A program made the translations under genes and the position numbers. The notes under the pieces are model-generated. The model worked only from the letters and a program-made list of their open reading frames with translations, did no database searches and was not told where the DNA came from. A stretch of DNA of 9,022 nucleotides, taken from Lentimicrobiaceae bacterium. Lineage in GTDB: Bacteria; Bacteroidota; Bacteroidia; Bacteroidales; Lentimicrobiaceae. The DNA lies in assembly GCA_028697695.1 (NCBI GenBank), contig JAQVEI010000067.1, forward strand, positions 1 to 9,022. Reading direction: 5' to 3'. This document shows positions 7,092-9,022 of the stretch, piece after piece. The number at the start of each line of letters is the position of its first letter. Position 1 is the stretch's first letter.

Positions 7092-7099
7092 TATATTTA
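7092..7099 (+). promoter_or_regulatory. probable -7 box for the small outer-membrane protein gene
   Basis: TATATTTA matches the Bacteroidota TAnnTTTG element at 5 of 6 fixed positions. A start near 7105 would give an A-rich leader of about 18 bases before ATG 7123. A TTG at 7065-7067 is a little too far upstream to be a normal -33 element. A separate promoter fits the 158-base gap after the VOC gene. Confidence 0.35.
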
Positions 7100-7122
7100 A
7101 TCATCAACAAAAAAGCAAACTT

Positions 7123-7761
7123 ATGAAAACACAACTACGCATTACGGCAATGTTAATCCTGGGCTTTGTATCGATATCTTCTTACGCCCAGGTCGAAAAA
7201 GGAAATTGGTTTATTGGAGGTACGGCCAATATTGAGTTTAACTCTGATAAAGAGAAAGTTAAATCGGGTGGAAACACAAGGGATTATGCCACATACAGTG
7301 ACTTCGATTTCAGGCCCTATGTAGGTTACTTTATCATCGACAGACTACCCATCGGTTTGATTATGGATATTAGTCTTGATAAAATCAAGTATGAGGATGG
7401 TGGTGAGTATACCGACAACGAATATATTCTCGGTCCCTTCGTTCGTTATTATGTTGCTGATTTTGACGGATTTATGCCTTTTGCTGAGCTAAGCTTCGGA
7501 TTTGGAGGTGGAAAGACAACTTCTGAATACATGGGCAATGAAAATGAAAACAAGTATTCATCCCTCAATTTTAAGGTAGGAGTAGGTACCACCTACTTTG
7601 TTACTCCAAATGTTGGCTTCGACATGTTTATAGGCTACAGGAGAAATCAAAATACCTTTGAAATTGACGAAAATGTTCGTTCTTCATCAGAAGATGTAAC
7701 CTACAGTTATGGTGGACTTGATTTTAATCTGGGTATCGTGGTCTCTTTAGGCGGGAAATAG
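7123..7761 (+). CDS. outer-membrane beta-barrel protein (OMP_b-brl type porin-like)
   Basis: This is a 212-residue secreted protein. Residues 1-22 (MKTQLRITAMLILGFVSISSYA) are a signal peptide with cleavage after SSYA and before QVEKG. The mature part has eight or so amphipathic strands typical of small beta-barrels: GNWFIGGTANIEF, DFDFRPYVGYFII, LPIGLIMDISL, EYILGPFVRYYV, FMPFAELSFGFGGG, SSLNFKVGVGTTYFV, VGFDMFIGYRRN and YGGLDFNLGIVVSL. Loops are rich in Asp, Glu, Asn and Lys, as for surface-exposed loops. It ends SLGGK instead of on an aromatic residue, which is unusual for a barrel but not exclusive. Ligand is unknown; structural or porin roles are both possible. Start: an in-frame ATG at 7033 would add 30 residues before the signal peptide and place the -7 box inside the gene, so 7123 is preferred. 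Confidence 0.87.
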   Translation: MKTQLRITAMLILGFVSISSYAQVEKGNWFIGGTANIEFNSDKEKVKSGGNTRDYATYSDFDFRPYVGYFIIDRLPIGLIMDISLDKIKYEDGGEYTDNEYILGPFVRYYVADFDGFMPFAELSFGFGGGKTTSEYMGNENENKYSSLNFKVGVGTTYFVTPNVGFDMFIGYRRNQNTFEIDENVRSSSEDVTYSYGGLDFNLGIVVSLGGK

Positions 7762-7829
7762 AGAAGCGTTGCTTGTTGGATGAATTTAAAAGAATATACA
7801 TTAAGTTAAAAATTGCGCTCAAAAACAGG

Positions 7830-7837
7830 TAGCTTTG
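7830..7837 (+). promoter_or_regulatory. Bacteroidota -7 box (TAnnTTTG) for nth
   Basis: TAGCTTTG is an exact match to the -7 consensus. Transcription would begin near 7843, 24 bases before the GTG at 7867. The box lies downstream of the possible TTG start at 7813, so if it is used, the shorter protein is made. No convincing -33 TTTG is present at normal spacing. Confidence 0.45.
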
Positions 7838-7866
7838 TGCCCGTATATTTTTTACAATCATCATCC

Positions 7867-8547
7867 GTGAAGTTGACCCTCCCACAACGTTTTAAAGCCG
7901 TTATTGCCTGGTTTGAGCAAAACATGCCGGTAGCTGAAACCGAGCTCCGTTATTCTACGCCTTATGAGCTTATTGTAGCAGTAATACTCTCGGCACAATG
8001 TACAGATAAACGGGTAAATATGATAACCCCGGCATTTTTTAAGCGTTTCCCAACGGTGCATAGTTTGGCATCAGCCGGGCGTGAAGATGTTTTTCAGCTT
8101 ATTGCCTCCTGTTCGTATCCTAACAATAAAACCAAACATCTGATAGGTATGGCACAAATGCTGATCAATGAGTTCTCGGGCATAATACCCAACGATGTGG
8201 CGACTTTACAAAAATTGCCGGGAGTAGGTCGTAAAACTGCAAATGTTATCGCTTCGGTTGCATTCAATATTCCGGCACTGGCGGTGGATACCCACGTTCA
8301 CCGGGTTGCCCGGCGTATCGGACTTACCTATAGAGCAAAAACTCCGCTGGAAACGGAAAAGCAACTGCTCAAATACATTCCCGAAGAAAAACTGAACATT
8401 GCACATCACTGGCTTATTCTTCATGGAAGGTACATATGTACTGCCCGAAAGCCAAAATGCGAAGTGTGCGGTTTGGCGCCCTATTGCCGCTATTATAGTA
8501 AGTTGAAAAAAACGGAAACTTTAACGAAATCAAGCGACATTCATTGA
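7867..8547 (+). CDS. nth: endonuclease III (DNA glycosylase/AP lyase)
   Basis: This is a 226-residue base-excision repair enzyme that removes oxidised pyrimidines and cleaves at the abasic site. Residues about 31-56 (STPYELIVAVILSAQCTDKRVNMITP) match the conserved N-terminal helices. The helix-hairpin-helix is LPGVGRKTAN (118-126) with catalytic Lys123, and the catalytic Asp is Asp141 in AVDTHVHR. The HHWLILHGR block is intact. The C-terminal [4Fe-4S] loop is complete: Cys191, Cys198, Cys201 and Cys207 with spacing C-x6-C-x2-C-x5-C. The polar C-terminal tail (KLKKTETLTKSSDIH) goes a little beyond the E. coli enzyme of 211 residues. Start: no ATG lies before the conserved part. GTG 7867 gives MKLTLPQRFKAVIAWF, which aligns with the usual N-terminus. 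An in-frame TTG at 7813 would add 18 non-conserved residues and contain a perfect -7 box, so it is less likely. The bcp-type peroxidase gene follows 54 bases downstream, a pairing that suits oxidative-damage defence. Confidence 0.94.
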   Translation: MKLTLPQRFKAVIAWFEQNMPVAETELRYSTPYELIVAVILSAQCTDKRVNMITPAFFKRFPTVHSLASAGREDVFQLIASCSYPNNKTKHLIGMAQMLINEFSGIIPNDVATLQKLPGVGRKTANVIASVAFNIPALAVDTHVHRVARRIGLTYRAKTPLETEKQLLKYIPEEKLNIAHHWLILHGRYICTARKPKCEVCGLAPYCRYYSKLKKTETLTKSSDIH

Positions 8548-8601
8548 ACCAGAACATATCTCAGGTGATCTTGTAAATAAATGAATAAATTCTAAAACAA
8601 C

Positions 8602-9022
8602 ATGAACGAACTTAAAAAAGGGGACAAAGCACCCGAATTCTCAGCAACTGATCAAAATGGCAATCTCATTAAACTGAGTGATTATAAAGGAAGCAAAGTC
8701 ATATTATACTTCTATCCTAAAGACAATACCCCCGGCTGTAACGCAGAAGCTTGTAGTCTGCGTGATGGTTACAATGACTTGTTGAAACAAGGATATAAAA
8801 TTATTGGGGTAAGCCCGGATAACCTGAAATCTCATCAAAACTTTACCCGGAAATTTAACCTCCCATTTCCGTTGATCCCTGATACTGATAAAGAAATTAT
8901 ACAGGCATATGGGGTGTGGGGTCGCAAGAAATTTATGGGTAAGGAATATGATGGTGTGTTTCGCACTACCTTTATTATTGACGAAGATGGAAACATTGAA
9001 TCTGTTATCAGTAAAGTAGATA
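8602..9022 (+). CDS. bcp: thioredoxin-dependent thiol peroxidase, Bcp type (3' end cut by window)
   Basis: The first 140 residues are present, of about 150-156 expected from E. coli Bcp, so only the last short stretch is missing. It is a cytosolic peroxiredoxin that reduces hydrogen peroxide and organic hydroperoxides with electrons from thioredoxin. Visible features are KGDKAPEFSATDQNG (6-20), the active-site block YFYPKDNTPGCNAEAC (36-51) with peroxidatic Cys46, and Cys51 in the CX4C arrangement typical of Bcp proteins that form an intramolecular disulfide. Also present are GVSPD (73-77), the YGVWGRKKFMGKEYDG block, and FIIDEDG near the end. ATG 8602 starts MNELKKGDKAPEF, which is the normal family N-terminus. 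The 54-base gap after nth shows no terminator, so co-transcription with nth is likely. Confidence 0.96.
   Translation, partial: MNELKKGDKAPEFSATDQNGNLIKLSDYKGSKVILYFYPKDNTPGCNAEACSLRDGYNDLLKQGYKIIGVSPDNLKSHQNFTRKFNLPFPLIPDTDKEIIQAYGVWGRKKFMGKEYDGVFRTTFIIDEDGNIESVISKVD

Overview
The window looks like a chromosomal segment of a Bacteroidota bacterium, probably a non-Bacteroides lineage such as a Chitinophagia/Sphingobacteriia-like or uncultured relative. The evidence is a DUF5686 outer-membrane protein with a carboxypeptidase-like regulatory domain, an endonuclease III of Bacteroidota type, A-rich leaders with little Shine-Dalgarno signal, and -7 boxes of the Bacteroidota form TAnnTTTG (two exact copies). 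The lineage call rests on protein style and promoter form, not on any marker-gene comparison.

Layout. (1) 175-2850 (+) is a large exported beta-barrel protein with an N-terminal CarboxypepD_reg-like domain and a DUF5686 body. (2) It converges on 2957-3697 (-), an exported, probably lipid-anchored protein with an NrfJ-like N-terminal domain and a C-terminal OB-fold. (3) The 1.4 kb divergent gap that follows holds a roughly 976-bp tandem array (3918-4893) of 16 quasi-palindromic units plus a leading half unit. It has a four-unit higher-order structure and encodes no credible protein, although all three + frames are open over long stretches. (4) 5073-5864 (+) is a classical short-chain dehydrogenase/reductase, and 5903-6964 (+) is a two-domain VOC (glyoxalase/dioxygenase fold) protein; the two form a likely operon. 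(5) 7123-7761 (+) is a small outer-membrane beta-barrel protein with its own promoter. (6) 7867-8547 (+) is endonuclease III with a GTG start, and 8602 to the window edge (+) is a Bcp-type thiol peroxidase, incomplete at its 3' end.

How the genes relate. The set is mostly housekeeping: envelope proteins (1, 2, 5), an oxidoreductase/VOC pair of unknown substrate (4), and two genes for oxidative damage, base-excision repair and peroxide reduction (6). No phage, transposase, CRISPR, toxin-antitoxin or RNA gene was found. The most unusual element is the repeat array. Each consensus unit folds almost end to end into a long hairpin, and in the + direction many units run into a T tract, so the array resembles a chain of intrinsic-terminator-like hairpins between two divergent transcription units.
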